From Flavobacteriales bacterium (lineage in GTDB: Bacteria > Bacteroidota > Bacteroidia > NS11-12g > UBA955): a stretch of 8,948 nucleotides of DNA. Below the pieces are notes generated by a model. That model worked only from the letters and a program-made list of their open reading frames with translations. It had not been told where the DNA came from and searched no databases. Positions 1-6,868 of the stretch are shown here, piece by piece; within the stretch, counting starts at the first letter, position 1; every line of letters starts with the position of its first letter. The stretch is taken from assembly GCA_947472115.1 (NCBI GenBank), contig CANIZU010000064.1, positions 1-8,948 of the forward strand, given 5' to 3'. The translations under genes and the position numbers were made by a program.

Positions 1-1077
1 AAAAGCGGACAGATTCGTTTTGGATTGAGTGCGGTGAAGGGCGTGAGCGAAGTCGCGGTGAATGAAATTTTAAAGGAACGCGACGAGAAAGGTGTATTTA
101 AGAGTTTGTTTGATCTATCCACTCGAGTTAACCTGAGATCGGTTGGTAAGCGAACGCTAGAATCGATGGCTAAGGCGGGTGTGTTTGATTTTGACCCTAG
201 ATATCACAGGGCTCAATATGTGAAGGAAGATTCTAATGGTGTAAACGGGATAGAATTGGCGGTAAGGTATGGCACTCGAATTCAGCATGAGCGCTTTACA
301 GGTCAGATGGGTCTTTTTGGTGGTGGCGCGAACTTGGATAATGTAGAACCGAAGTTGCCTCAAGTAGACAAAATGACCTTGCTAGAGGAATTGAAAGAGG
401 AAGAAGAGTTGGTAGGGGTATTTTTGAGCAAGCATCCTCTGGACGATTTCAAATTTGTATATGATAGTATTGTAACGCATTCGGTGAAGGAGTACAGGGA
501 GAATCTTGAGAACAAGGCTCCGATTGTCTTCCAAATGATGGGAATTATTACCAGTGCTAAAGATTTTATGAGTCAGAAAGGCAATCCCTATGCTCGATTC
601 AACTTTATGGATTACTCGGGAACGGTAGAGATTTCGATTTTTACCGATAAGTATTTGAAATTCAAGAACTTGATTGATAAGGATTATATTCTGTTGATTC
701 AAGGTCAGACCGATTATTCCAAAACCAAGGACGAGATGCGATTGAATATCAACGCGATGCAGTTGGTTTCAGAGATTGATGCGATGGCTCTTTATAAGTC
801 TGTGCATGTAGAAATGACTCCTTCTGATTTAGAGCAAGGCAAGCATCAAATCGTAAGTGATGTATTGAGTCAGTTTCCTGGGAAATGTCCGTTATATTTC
901 AACTTTTACGATGCCGATGATAATATGACCGTGAGGATGGTTTCCAAAGCGGGATTAAATTTTGTTTCTGAGGTGAGGGAGATGCTGGACGAAATGGAAG
1001 TGAAATATGCCCCCAAATTGGATGAACGTTGGGTACCAGAAAGAAAAGATGAAAGTCGCCGGTTTTACAATAGCTAG
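1..1077 (+). CDS. dnaE: DNA polymerase III alpha subunit, C-terminal part (5' end outside window)
   Basis: This is the replicative DNA polymerase catalytic subunit; only its last 358 residues are visible. The reading frame is open from base 1 (KSGQIRFG, then LSAVKGVSEVAVNEI), so the gene starts upstream of the window, and the TTG at 25 is an internal codon. Visible parts in order are a helix-hairpin-helix segment around residues 9-30 (LSAVKGVSEVAV), a putative beta-clamp binding pentapeptide QMGLF at residues 102-106 (bases 304-318), the family motif GVFLSKHPLDDF at 139-150, and an OB-fold at about 172-258 (PIVFQMMGIITSAKD, then FMDYSGTVEISIF). The C-terminal tail of about 95 residues corresponds to the poorly conserved region that contacts the clamp loader in other bacteria. 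The palm and PHP domains lie outside the window. The 3' end overlaps the next gene by 29 bp. The family call is secure; the clamp motif is inferred from its consensus. Confidence 0.95.
   Translation, partial: KSGQIRFGLSAVKGVSEVAVNEILKERDEKGVFKSLFDLSTRVNLRSVGKRTLESMAKAGVFDFDPRYHRAQYVKEDSNGVNGIELAVRYGTRIQHERFTGQMGLFGGGANLDNVEPKLPQVDKMTLLEELKEEEELVGVFLSKHPLDDFKFVYDSIVTHSVKEYRENLENKAPIVFQMMGIITSAKDFMSQKGNPYARFNFMDYSGTVEISIFTDKYLKFKNLIDKDYILLIQGQTDYSKTKDEMRLNINAMQLVSEIDAMALYKSVHVEMTPSDLEQGKHQIVSDVLSQFPGKCPLYFNFYDADDNMTVRMVSKAGLNFVSEVREMLDEMEVKYAPKLDERWVPERKDESRRFYNS
304..318 (+). other. Putative internal beta-clamp binding motif (QMGLF) of DnaE
   Basis: The codons encode Q-M-G-L-F, which fits the QxxLF-type clamp-binding pentapeptide. 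It sits between the helix-hairpin-helix region and the OB-fold, where E. coli alpha has its internal clamp-binding motif. The function is inferred from position and consensus only. Confidence 0.6.
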
Positions 1078-1924
1078 AAATATCGTGAAGGCGGATTATC
1101 CTTTGAGGGAGGCTTTGCTTTCTGTGTTGCCGCTTTGCGATGATTTTGTGATTGCGTTGGGGGATTCTGATGATGGGACAAAGGAGTATTTGCAGGCGAT
1201 GGAGGAGCCTAAAATCCGATTGTTCGATACGATTTGGGACGATAATAAACGAGTAGGCGGTGCTGTCTTGGCGGATGAAACCAACAAAGCTTTGGCCGGT
1301 GTCCCTGCTGATGCCGATTGGCTAGTATACATCCAAGCCGATGAGTGTTTACATGAAAAGTATCTGCCCGTAGTTAAGGCCGCCATGGAAAAGTATCTTC
1401 ATGATGAGGAGGTAGATGCCTTGTTGTTTGATTATCTCCATTTTTATGGGAATTATTCCATGGTGGGCGATTCTCGTCGTTGGTATCGCAATGAAATCCG
1501 AATCATAAAAAATCATCGTAACATAATCAGCTGGAAAGATGCCCAAGGATTTAGGACAGCGGATGCAAAAAAGCTAAAAGTGGCTCACTGCGGGGCTTGT
1601 ATTTACCATTACGGCTGGGTGAAGCATCCCAAATTTCAACAACAAAAACAGGCGCAGTTTCATCGGTTGTGGCACGACGATAAATATATGGCAGAGAAGG
1701 TGCTGAAATCAGAATCGTTCGATTATTCAAGCATCGATTCGTTAAAGCATTTTCATGGAACCCACCCAGAAGTGATGACGTTGAGAATTGAAGCCATGGA
1801 TTGGAAGTTTGAGGTTGATCCAACAAAGAAGAATTTTGGTTTAAAAGCGAGCGTGTTATATTTTATTGAGAAGATGTTTGGATGGAGAGTAGGAGAGTAC
1901 AAAAATTATCAATTGATCAGATGA
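1049..1924 (+). CDS. Glycosyltransferase family 2-like protein
   Basis: This is a 291-residue cytoplasmic protein of the GT-A (family 2-like) type, expected to move a sugar from a nucleotide-sugar donor to an unknown acceptor. The N-terminus (MKVAGFTIARNIVKADYPLREALLSV) is the usual first strand and helix of these enzymes. GDSDDGT at 38-44 fits the nucleotide-binding acidic region, and WLVYIQADE at 91-99 carries the DxD-like metal/donor motif as QADE. A conserved-looking block YHYGWVKHP lies at 186-194. There is no signal peptide or membrane segment. I chose the ATG at 1049 because the protein begins there as the family does and a purine-rich stretch (agaaagaaaag) precedes it. The earlier ATG at 1007 would add 14 residues unlike the family. 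The gene overlaps the dnaE 3' end by 29 bp in another frame and the next gene by 4 bp. The substrate cannot be read from the sequence. Confidence 0.85.
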   Translation: MKVAGFTIARNIVKADYPLREALLSVLPLCDDFVIALGDSDDGTKEYLQAMEEPKIRLFDTIWDDNKRVGGAVLADETNKALAGVPADADWLVYIQADECLHEKYLPVVKAAMEKYLHDEEVDALLFDYLHFYGNYSMVGDSRRWYRNEIRIIKNHRNIISWKDAQGFRTADAKKLKVAHCGACIYHYGWVKHPKFQQQKQAQFHRLWHDDKYMAEKVLKSESFDYSSIDSLKHFHGTHPEVMTLRIEAMDWKFEVDPTKKNFGLKASVLYFIEKMFGWRVGEYKNYQLIR

Positions 1925-3159
1925 ACGAAAACAAGAGAGTGATTGTAATTGGAGCCGGTGCTTCAGGATATTTTGCGGCCATTCGCATCAAAGAATTATG
2001 TCCAACCGCCGAAGTGGTGATTATGGAAAAAACGGGCAAAACATTGACAAAGCTGCGCATTAGCGGTGGCGGTAGATGTAATGTAACGCATGATGTTACG
2101 GGCAATGCTCAATTGTTGGAACACTATCCTAGAGGTAAGAATTTCTTGAAAAAGGTCTTTTATCGTTGGGGTGTTCCTGAAACCCGCGATTGGTTTGAGA
2201 AAAATGGTGTTGAATTGAAGGTGGAAGAGGACGGACGTATTTTTCCCGTGAGCGACTCATCTGAAACCGTTGCACAATTACTTGAATGGCGGGCGAAAAA
2301 ATTGGGTGTGGAACTAATGCTGAATTCATCCGTGGTTACCATTGTTCCTATGCCAAAAGACGGATTTTATCGTTGGCAAATCAATACCAATACTAGTGGA
2401 AGTGAGATGGCGACAGATGTTGTGATGGCTATGGGTGGATTTCCTAAATTGTCTCAATACAACATGATTGCTAGCTTAGGGGTTGAAATTGTAACGCCTG
2501 TTCCTTCATTATTTACCTTCAATATTAATGAAACTACTCTTCACGATTTACATGGTGTTTCAGTGGTGGATGCCAGAGTTAAATTGGTAGGGTATCCCGA
2601 GAGTTATAATGGTCCTTTGATGGTTACTCATTGGGGTATCAGCGGCCCCGCTGTTTTGAAAACGAGTGCTTGGGCGGCGCGATGGCTGAATGAAAAGGCT
2701 TATGTCAACACGGTTCTGGTCTCGTGGGTAAATCTATCTGAAGAGGAATTGAGGCAGCAATTGAATGAAAATATCCGTTCAAATCCCAAGAAAATGATTT
2801 CGAATTTGGGGTTGGATGGTGTGCCTAAACGACTATGGGATTTTATCATAAGTAGAGCCGAAACGCCGGTGAACAAGCAGAGCGCCGACTTGAGTAAATA
2901 CGAATTCAATAAAATTGTTGAGAATGTGATTCGAATGCCTTTTGAAGTGGATGGCAAAACAACGTTTAAGGAGGAGTTTGTTACAGCGGGTGGGATATCG
3001 CTTACTTCGGTAGATTCCAATACGATGGCAATTAAATCTCAGCAAGGATTGTATGCGACTGGTGAGGTGCTTGATATAGACGGTGTCACCGGGGGGTTTA
3101 ATTTTCAAGCAGCATGGTCAACAGCGGCAATTCTGGCAGAGGCCATCGCTAAGCAATAG
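1921..3159 (+). CDS. HI0933/YhiN-family FAD-dependent oxidoreductase (BaiN-like)
   Basis: This 412-residue flavoprotein belongs to the HI0933 (YhiN, TIGR00275-like) family. Visible motifs are the Rossmann FAD loop GAGASG at 11-16 with the ribose-binding acid E36, the family signature ISGGGRCNVT at 47-56, THWGISGP at 236-243, VTAGGIS at 354-360, and the C-terminal FAD motif GLYATGEVLDIDG, then GGFNFQAAWS, at about 376-400. The length is normal for the family and all cofactor motifs are intact, so it should be a functional FAD enzyme in the cytoplasm. The start at 1921 gives the usual short lead into the first beta strand and makes an ATGA overlap with the glycosyltransferase stop, implying coupled translation. 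The family is widespread and its physiological substrate is mostly unknown. The BaiN name comes from bile-acid work and should not be carried over to this gene. Confidence 0.93.
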   Translation: MNENKRVIVIGAGASGYFAAIRIKELCPTAEVVIMEKTGKTLTKLRISGGGRCNVTHDVTGNAQLLEHYPRGKNFLKKVFYRWGVPETRDWFEKNGVELKVEEDGRIFPVSDSSETVAQLLEWRAKKLGVELMLNSSVVTIVPMPKDGFYRWQINTNTSGSEMATDVVMAMGGFPKLSQYNMIASLGVEIVTPVPSLFTFNINETTLHDLHGVSVVDARVKLVGYPESYNGPLMVTHWGISGPAVLKTSAWAARWLNEKAYVNTVLVSWVNLSEEELRQQLNENIRSNPKKMISNLGLDGVPKRLWDFIISRAETPVNKQSADLSKYEFNKIVENVIRMPFEVDGKTTFKEEFVTAGGISLTSVDSNTMAIKSQQGLYATGEVLDIDGVTGGFNFQAAWSTAAILAEAIAKQ

Positions 3160-3186
3160 TCAATTCTCGACAGCAAAGAAATCGTA

Positions 3187-3207
3187 GATAAAGTATTATT
3201 CTTTATC
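3187..3207. terminator. Possible weak hairpin at a convergent gene junction
   Basis: GATAAAG (3187-3193) and CTTTATC (3201-3207) form a perfect 7-bp inverted repeat around a 7-base loop. It lies just after the stop of the flavoprotein gene and covers the last codons and stop of the response regulator gene, which converge here with only 36 bp between them. A two-way terminator would fit this place, but the stem is AT-rich and neither side has a clear run of T. Confidence 0.3.
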
Positions 3208-3894
3208 GGTGAATTTATACCCTAAACCACGGTGACTTAAAAAGTACCGAGGGTTTTTAATATCGGATTCAAAGTACTTTCTAAATGCCAAAATAAAATT
3301 GTCGATCGTTCTAGTGCTTGGAAAGACTGTATAACCCCAAACAGTTTTTAGAATTTCTTCACGCGTTACAACTTGTTCTTTGCGTTCAACCAGCAATCGC
3401 AGAAGCTGAGCTTCTTTTTTTGTTAGTTTGAATTCACCATCAACGCCTATTGCTTTGTATGTATTGAAATCGACATGGTTTTTTCCAAATTGGAATTCCA
3501 TGAAATTTATAGTAGCGTCTTCGCGATGCGCGCGCATGAATATTTTTTGAACACGCAGCAACAGTTCTTCTAACTCAAAAGGTTTGCTCATATAATCATC
3601 AGCTCCTGCCTTTAAACCATTGATTCTGTCTTGAGCCGTATTACCGGCAGAAAGGATCATTATTGGAATATTGTTGCTTGAGAGCCTAATGTGGTGAGTG
3701 GCAGTGAGTCCATCCATACTAGGCATCATTATATCCATGATAATCATGTCGAAACTCTCCGTCTTAATCTTGTTGATGGCAACAGCGCCATGCGGAGCCA
3801 AAGTGACACGGTATCCCTCGGCTTCTAAATTGATTTTCAACAATTCGGCGAGATCTATTTCATCCTCGACGACTAAAATGCGGTAATTGCTCAT
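3196..3894 (-). CDS. OmpR/PhoB-type response regulator
   Basis: This 232-residue DNA-binding response regulator is the partner of the kinase encoded just upstream. The receiver domain (about 4-118) has the acidic pair E10/D11, phosphoacceptor D54 in MDIMMPSMDG, the switch serine S82, and K104 in MSKPF. The C-terminal winged-helix domain (about 135-230) has the OmpR-type blocks FKLTKKEAQLLRLLVE, VVTREEILKTVWG, TRTIDNFILAFRKYFE and a final wing YFLSHRGLGYKF. All phosphotransfer residues are present. The start ATG overlaps the kinase stop codon as ATGA (3891-3894), so the two are likely translated together. Target genes cannot be told; the neighbouring divergent FAD oxidase is a reasonable candidate by position only. 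It is not an evident copy of the Bacteroides RprY regulator. Confidence 0.95.
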   Translation of the reverse strand: MSNYRILVVEDEIDLAELLKINLEAEGYRVTLAPHGAVAINKIKTESFDMIIMDIMMPSMDGLTATHHIRLSSNNIPIMILSAGNTAQDRINGLKAGADDYMSKPFELEELLLRVQKIFMRAHREDATINFMEFQFGKNHVDFNTYKAIGVDGEFKLTKKEAQLLRLLVERKEQVVTREEILKTVWGYTVFPSTRTIDNFILAFRKYFESDIKNPRYFLSHRGLGYKFTDKE

Positions 3895-5072
3895 TCCATT
3901 CTGAAGTCGCTAGTGTTAATGTTAATTACAAAAGTTGAACCTTTCGGATTGTTTGCTTGGACTTCGATGCGGGCATCATGGAGTTTGAGTATTTGTTTAA
4001 CCAAATACAATCCTAGTCCAGATCCTTGACGACTGCGTGTCATTTCATTTCCCACTCGATAGAACTTTTCAAAAATCCTAGTTCGCTCTATCATAGGTAT
4101 GCCGATGCCTTGGTCTGAAATCAGAATTTGGCAATGTTCATTATTTATGATTGAGCTCACGATTACATTAACGCCATTTGGTTCACTATATTTTATAGAG
4201 TTAGTGAATAAATTTATAAATGCGATTTTCATCATGTAACTATCGCAGTAAATTAAAAAATTCGAAGGTATTACTAAACTAATTTTTAGTATTTGCTCAT
4301 CTGTGAATTGACAGTCCACCAAAGCACTTTGTATTAGATCACTACAGGGCTCCCATTTTTTCTGTGCAACGGGCAAGCTGTTTTCGAATTGTGTGGCCAA
4401 AAGCACCCTTTCCATCATGCCCGAAAGTCTGTCGATGTTCTTCTTTGAAATCTCCAATACACGATCTTGCGCCTCAATGTTTTTGTTGCGAATTACGGTC
4501 TCAATGGCCAGTTTTGCTGCTGCGATTGGCGTTTTTAATTCATGAGTTACCGCCATCATAAAGTTTGTCTTTTGGAGGTTGAATCTTAAAATCCGATCGA
4601 TATAAATGTACATTGCCAAAATGATGATTAGGGTAATTAATCCTATAACAACCCCTTCACCCAGCCACGCCGTGGATTTGCGATCCAATCGAAGGTCCAA
4701 TGATTTTAATACTTCTGGTTTGATTGAAATTTGAACTGTAGCAACGTTTTTTAAGGTGTCGTGGGTGATGATGGTTTTGAAATCATGATAATTATTATTA
4801 ACAAATAATGTAATTCTCTCATTGAATAATTTAAATTCATTTTTGGAAACAATTTTACTTAAAAAATATTTTTTTTCATGATGATATTCTACGTCAAACT
4901 CCGAGGCTATATCCTCTATGCAAATGCGCTGTTCAGAGCTTAGGATTTTCTGCTCCATAAGAAATTCCGTTTCGCTGTATTTTAGCAATGAGAAAGTCCA
5001 CCAACCCAAAGCGGCAATCATATAACTAGCAATAAAGATAGCGATTCCAGTAAGTATTTTTCTTTGCGACAT
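3891..5072 (-). CDS. Two-component sensor histidine kinase, HAMP-less
   Basis: This 393-residue inner-membrane sensor kinase should autophosphorylate and pass phosphate to the adjacent regulator. It has an N-terminal membrane helix at about 7-30, a periplasmic region of about 105 residues (31-136) that I cannot assign to a known sensor fold, and a second membrane helix at about 138-158. Only some 18 residues then separate the membrane from the H-box (THELKTP, phospho-acceptor H177), so there is no room for a HAMP domain. The HATPase domain has an N-box NLFTNSIKY (287-295), G1 box DQGIGIP (320-326), F-box FEKF (334-337) and G2 box GSGLGL (350-355), all intact. The gene is first in a two-gene unit and its 5' region is shared with the divergent FAD oxidase gene. 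The signal is unknown. Confidence 0.94.
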   Translation of the reverse strand: MSQRKILTGIAIFIASYMIAALGWWTFSLLKYSETEFLMEQKILSSEQRICIEDIASEFDVEYHHEKKYFLSKIVSKNEFKLFNERITLFVNNNYHDFKTIITHDTLKNVATVQISIKPEVLKSLDLRLDRKSTAWLGEGVVIGLITLIIILAMYIYIDRILRFNLQKTNFMMAVTHELKTPIAAAKLAIETVIRNKNIEAQDRVLEISKKNIDRLSGMMERVLLATQFENSLPVAQKKWEPCSDLIQSALVDCQFTDEQILKISLVIPSNFLIYCDSYMMKIAFINLFTNSIKYSEPNGVNVIVSSIINNEHCQILISDQGIGIPMIERTRIFEKFYRVGNEMTRSRQGSGLGLYLVKQILKLHDARIEVQANNPKGSTFVININTSDFRME

Positions 5073-5101
5073 GATCTTTGGATTTATAAGTTATGGGCTT
5101 G

Positions 5102-5122
5102 TAATACACAAAGTTCGTATTA
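5102..5122. promoter_or_regulatory. Operator-like inverted repeat in the divergent intergenic region
   Basis: TAATAC (5102-5107) and GTATTA (5117-5122) are perfect inverted 6-mers separated by 9 bases, in the 111-bp region between the kinase and the FAD oxidase. The spacer contains a possible -7 box for the kinase gene. A regulator binding here could control one or both genes. A 6-bp repeat of this kind can easily occur by chance, so this is only a candidate. Confidence 0.25.
5109..5116 (-). promoter_or_regulatory. Possible -7 promoter box for the two-component system
   Basis: On the minus strand this reads GAACTTTG, one base from the Bacteroidota -7 consensus TAnnTTTG, about 37 bases before the kinase start codon. 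I see no convincing TTG-type -33 element at the usual distance, so support is weak. Confidence 0.25.
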
Positions 5123-5150
5123 TTCGTGCTAAGATTTTATCTTGCGTGGA

Positions 5151-5158
5151 TATCATTG
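5151..5158 (+). promoter_or_regulatory. Possible -7 promoter box for the FAD oxidase gene
   Basis: TATCATTG is one base from TAnnTTTG and lies 25 bases before the ATG of the FAD oxidase, which would give a short leader. No clear -33 element was found. Just upstream is a small inverted repeat, AAGAT-TTT-ATCTT (5131-5143), of unknown meaning. Confidence 0.22.
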
Positions 5159-5183
5159 TTTTTTCCCGCAGTGATGTGAAAAT

Positions 5184-6575
5184 ATGAAACCCATACAGGA
5201 AATCATTTTAGAATTTCAAAACGCAATTCCAGGTCTTGAATTGATTTCAAATTCCCTCGATATGAAGGAATATGGTTCTGATTATACAGAAGATCTGTAC
5301 TTTCCACCGGCCATTGTTTGTTTTCCGCGTTCTACGGAAGAAATTTCATTACTGCTCAAAATTTGTAATCAGCATTTATTCCCGGTGTATACTCGAGGTG
5401 CGGGCACAGGTTTGTCGGGCGCTTGTTTGCCTTTTCAGAATGGGTTGGTTTTGAGTACAAAAAAGTTGAATAAAATATTGGATATCGACACCAAGAATTT
5501 AACTGTAACTGTTGAGTCAGGGGTTGTGAATGCCATAATTAAGGAAGCTGTGGAAGCCCATGGGTTATATTATCCGCCAGATCCCGCCTCTCAGGGTAGT
5601 TGCTCTATTGGGGGGAATTTGGCTCACGGCGCGGGGGGACCCCGCGCCGTGAAGTACGGAATTACGCGCGACTATGTTTTGAATTTGGAGGTGGTTTTAC
5701 CCACTGGGGATATCATTTGGACCGGTGCCAATACCCTGAAAAACTCTACGGGATTTTCTCTAACACAATTAATGGTTGGCAGTGAGGGAATGCTGGGCGT
5801 CATCACAAAAGCAGTCTTGAAATTAATCCCAAAACCAACACAAGAGTTATTGTTGCTCGCAGCATTTTCAAACCTCGAAGATTGTGCTTCCGCTGTGAAT
5901 GCCGTATTGTTATCGAAATTTAAGCCCTGCGCCATCGAGCTGATGGAGAAATCAGGCATTGAGATTTCGATGAGGGCAACTCAAACTCCTTTTCCAACCC
6001 ATGAATCCGCCGAAGCCTATCTACTTTTTGCCTTTGATGGATTTGAAGGCGAAGATCTTTTTGAGCAAGCAGAAGGGATATATGAAATATTGGATGGATT
6101 TAATGCCATCGAAATTTTGCCTTCACCCAATGCTGATGTTGCTGCCCAATGGTGGAAAGTGCGCCGCTCCATTGGCGAAACAGTAAAACAAATTTCCCCA
6201 TACAAGGAAGAAGATACCGTTGTGCCTCGCTCCGAAATGCCTATGCTGTTGAGAAAGGTCAAAGAAATTGGGTCTAGATACGGATTTCAATCTGTCTGCT
6301 ACGGACATGCCGGCGACGGTAATTTGCATGTCAATATTCTCAAAAACAACCTAACCGATGAGCAATGGAAAGTAGAAATCCCCAAAGCAATTGTCGAAAT
6401 TTTTGAATATTGCAAACAAGTGGGTGGTACCATTTCCGGTGAACATGGAATTGGGCTCGTACAAAAAGATTACCTCCCCATTGTATTTGGAGAGACGCAT
6501 TTTAAACTAATGCACGGAATCAAAAATACGTTCGACCCCAATCATATTCTAAATCCAGGGAAATGGCTTAATTAA
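5184..6575 (+). CDS. FAD-linked 2-hydroxyacid dehydrogenase (GlcD / D-lactate dehydrogenase-like)
   Basis: This 463-residue flavoenzyme of the vanillyl-alcohol-oxidase fold should oxidise a D-2-hydroxyacid such as D-lactate or glycolate. The FAD-binding domain (about 40-218) shows VCFPRSTEEI (45-54), TRGAGTGLSG (70-79), YYPPDPAS (129-136), SIGGNLA (141-147) and STGFSLTQLMVGSEGMLGVIT (188-208). The C-terminal oxidase domain has the metal/substrate histidine motif YGHAGDGNLHVN (373-384) and ISGEHGIGLVQKDYL (417-431). There is no iron-sulfur domain and no signal peptide. Electrons probably go to quinone or a partner protein, and no GlcE/GlcF-like neighbour is present here. The ATG at 5184 is the first start after an in-frame stop at 5172. 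Two residues in a conserved FAD-domain segment, H148-G149, differ from the usual A-[ET]-N-[AS]-G-G pattern and lie in the left arm of a strong hairpin. The exact substrate is uncertain. Confidence 0.9.
   Translation: MKPIQEIILEFQNAIPGLELISNSLDMKEYGSDYTEDLYFPPAIVCFPRSTEEISLLLKICNQHLFPVYTRGAGTGLSGACLPFQNGLVLSTKKLNKILDIDTKNLTVTVESGVVNAIIKEAVEAHGLYYPPDPASQGSCSIGGNLAHGAGGPRAVKYGITRDYVLNLEVVLPTGDIIWTGANTLKNSTGFSLTQLMVGSEGMLGVITKAVLKLIPKPTQELLLLAAFSNLEDCASAVNAVLLSKFKPCAIELMEKSGIEISMRATQTPFPTHESAEAYLLFAFDGFEGEDLFEQAEGIYEILDGFNAIEILPSPNADVAAQWWKVRRSIGETVKQISPYKEEDTVVPRSEMPMLLRKVKEIGSRYGFQSVCYGHAGDGNLHVNILKNNLTDEQWKVEIPKAIVEIFEYCKQVGGTISGEHGIGLVQKDYLPIVFGETHFKLMHGIKNTFDPNHILNPGKWLN
5624..5652. repeat. 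Perfect 13-bp GC-rich inverted repeat inside the FAD oxidase gene
   Basis: TCACGGCGCGGGG (5624-5636) is followed, after the 3-base loop GGA, by its exact reverse complement CCCCGCGCCGTGA (5640-5652). Eleven of the thirteen pairs are G-C, in an otherwise AT-leaning gene. The arms encode residues 147-157 of the oxidase (A-H-G-A-G-G-P-R-A-V-K) with the reading frame intact, so this is not a terminator at a gene end. Confidence 0.95.
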
Positions 6576-6868
6576 TCGATGGTGCGAATTGCATTGTTTG
6601 AAAAGGCGACGGGTTTTTCGGCGAATAGAATTTTCGTTTTTGCCCAGGTTGACCTAAACAATTCTGAATGTCGATAAGCATCCAAAGCCTCCTCATTTTC
6701 CCAAATGCTAAAGGTGCTCATTTGAAAGGGCTTGTCGGTTGTTTGAAGTAACGTTAAACCCAGACACCCTGGGAAATTTCTAATATGAATTTTTGACGCA
6801 TCAAACACTTCCAAAAACGAATCAATTTCGTCTTCTCTGAATGTCATTGTAACGATGCGGTGAATCAT
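6572..6868 (-). CDS. Small ABM-domain (antibiotic biosynthesis monooxygenase-like) protein
   Basis: This 98-residue protein has the pattern of a dimeric alpha/beta-barrel ABM-family protein: a first strand MIHRIVTMTFRED (1-13), a helix, then FPGCLGLTLLQ (32-42), MSTFSIWENEEALDAYRHSELF (50-71) and a C-terminal FAEKPVAFS (82-90). The order 'W-x-N/S-x-E-A-L-x-x-Y-x-x-S-x-x-F' is typical of the family. Members include oxygenases and haem-degrading enzymes, but many are uncharacterised, and there is no residue here that fixes a reaction. The family name should not be read as antibiotic synthesis. It is the second gene of a pair whose start overlaps the upstream stop as ATGA (6865-6868). Its stop shares TTAA with the stop of the converging FAD oxidase gene. 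Confidence 0.8.
   Translation of the reverse strand: MIHRIVTMTFREDEIDSFLEVFDASKIHIRNFPGCLGLTLLQTTDKPFQMSTFSIWENEEALDAYRHSELFRSTWAKTKILFAEKPVAFSNNAIRTID

Noticed and set aside
382..702. 106-codon open frame on the minus strand inside dnaE
   Set aside because: It lies opposite well-conserved DnaE coding sequence and its translation shows no domain or sensible composition; the same holds for other opposite-strand frames across 1-3159.
1007..1048. Upstream ATG as the start of the glycosyltransferase
   Set aside because: The extra 14 residues do not fit the family N-terminus and would increase the dnaE overlap; the ATG at 1049 has the better purine-rich leader.
3196..5072. The Bacteroides RprX/RprY two-component system
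   Set aside because: The receiver-domain wording (N-terminus, MDIMMPSMDG region) does not look like RprY as I recall it; only the general OmpR/kinase architecture is shared.
5624..5652. Transcription terminator or mobile-element end at the GC-rich hairpin
   Set aside because: It lies mid-gene with the frame and following conserved residues intact, has no T-run, and shows no target duplication or inserted sequence.
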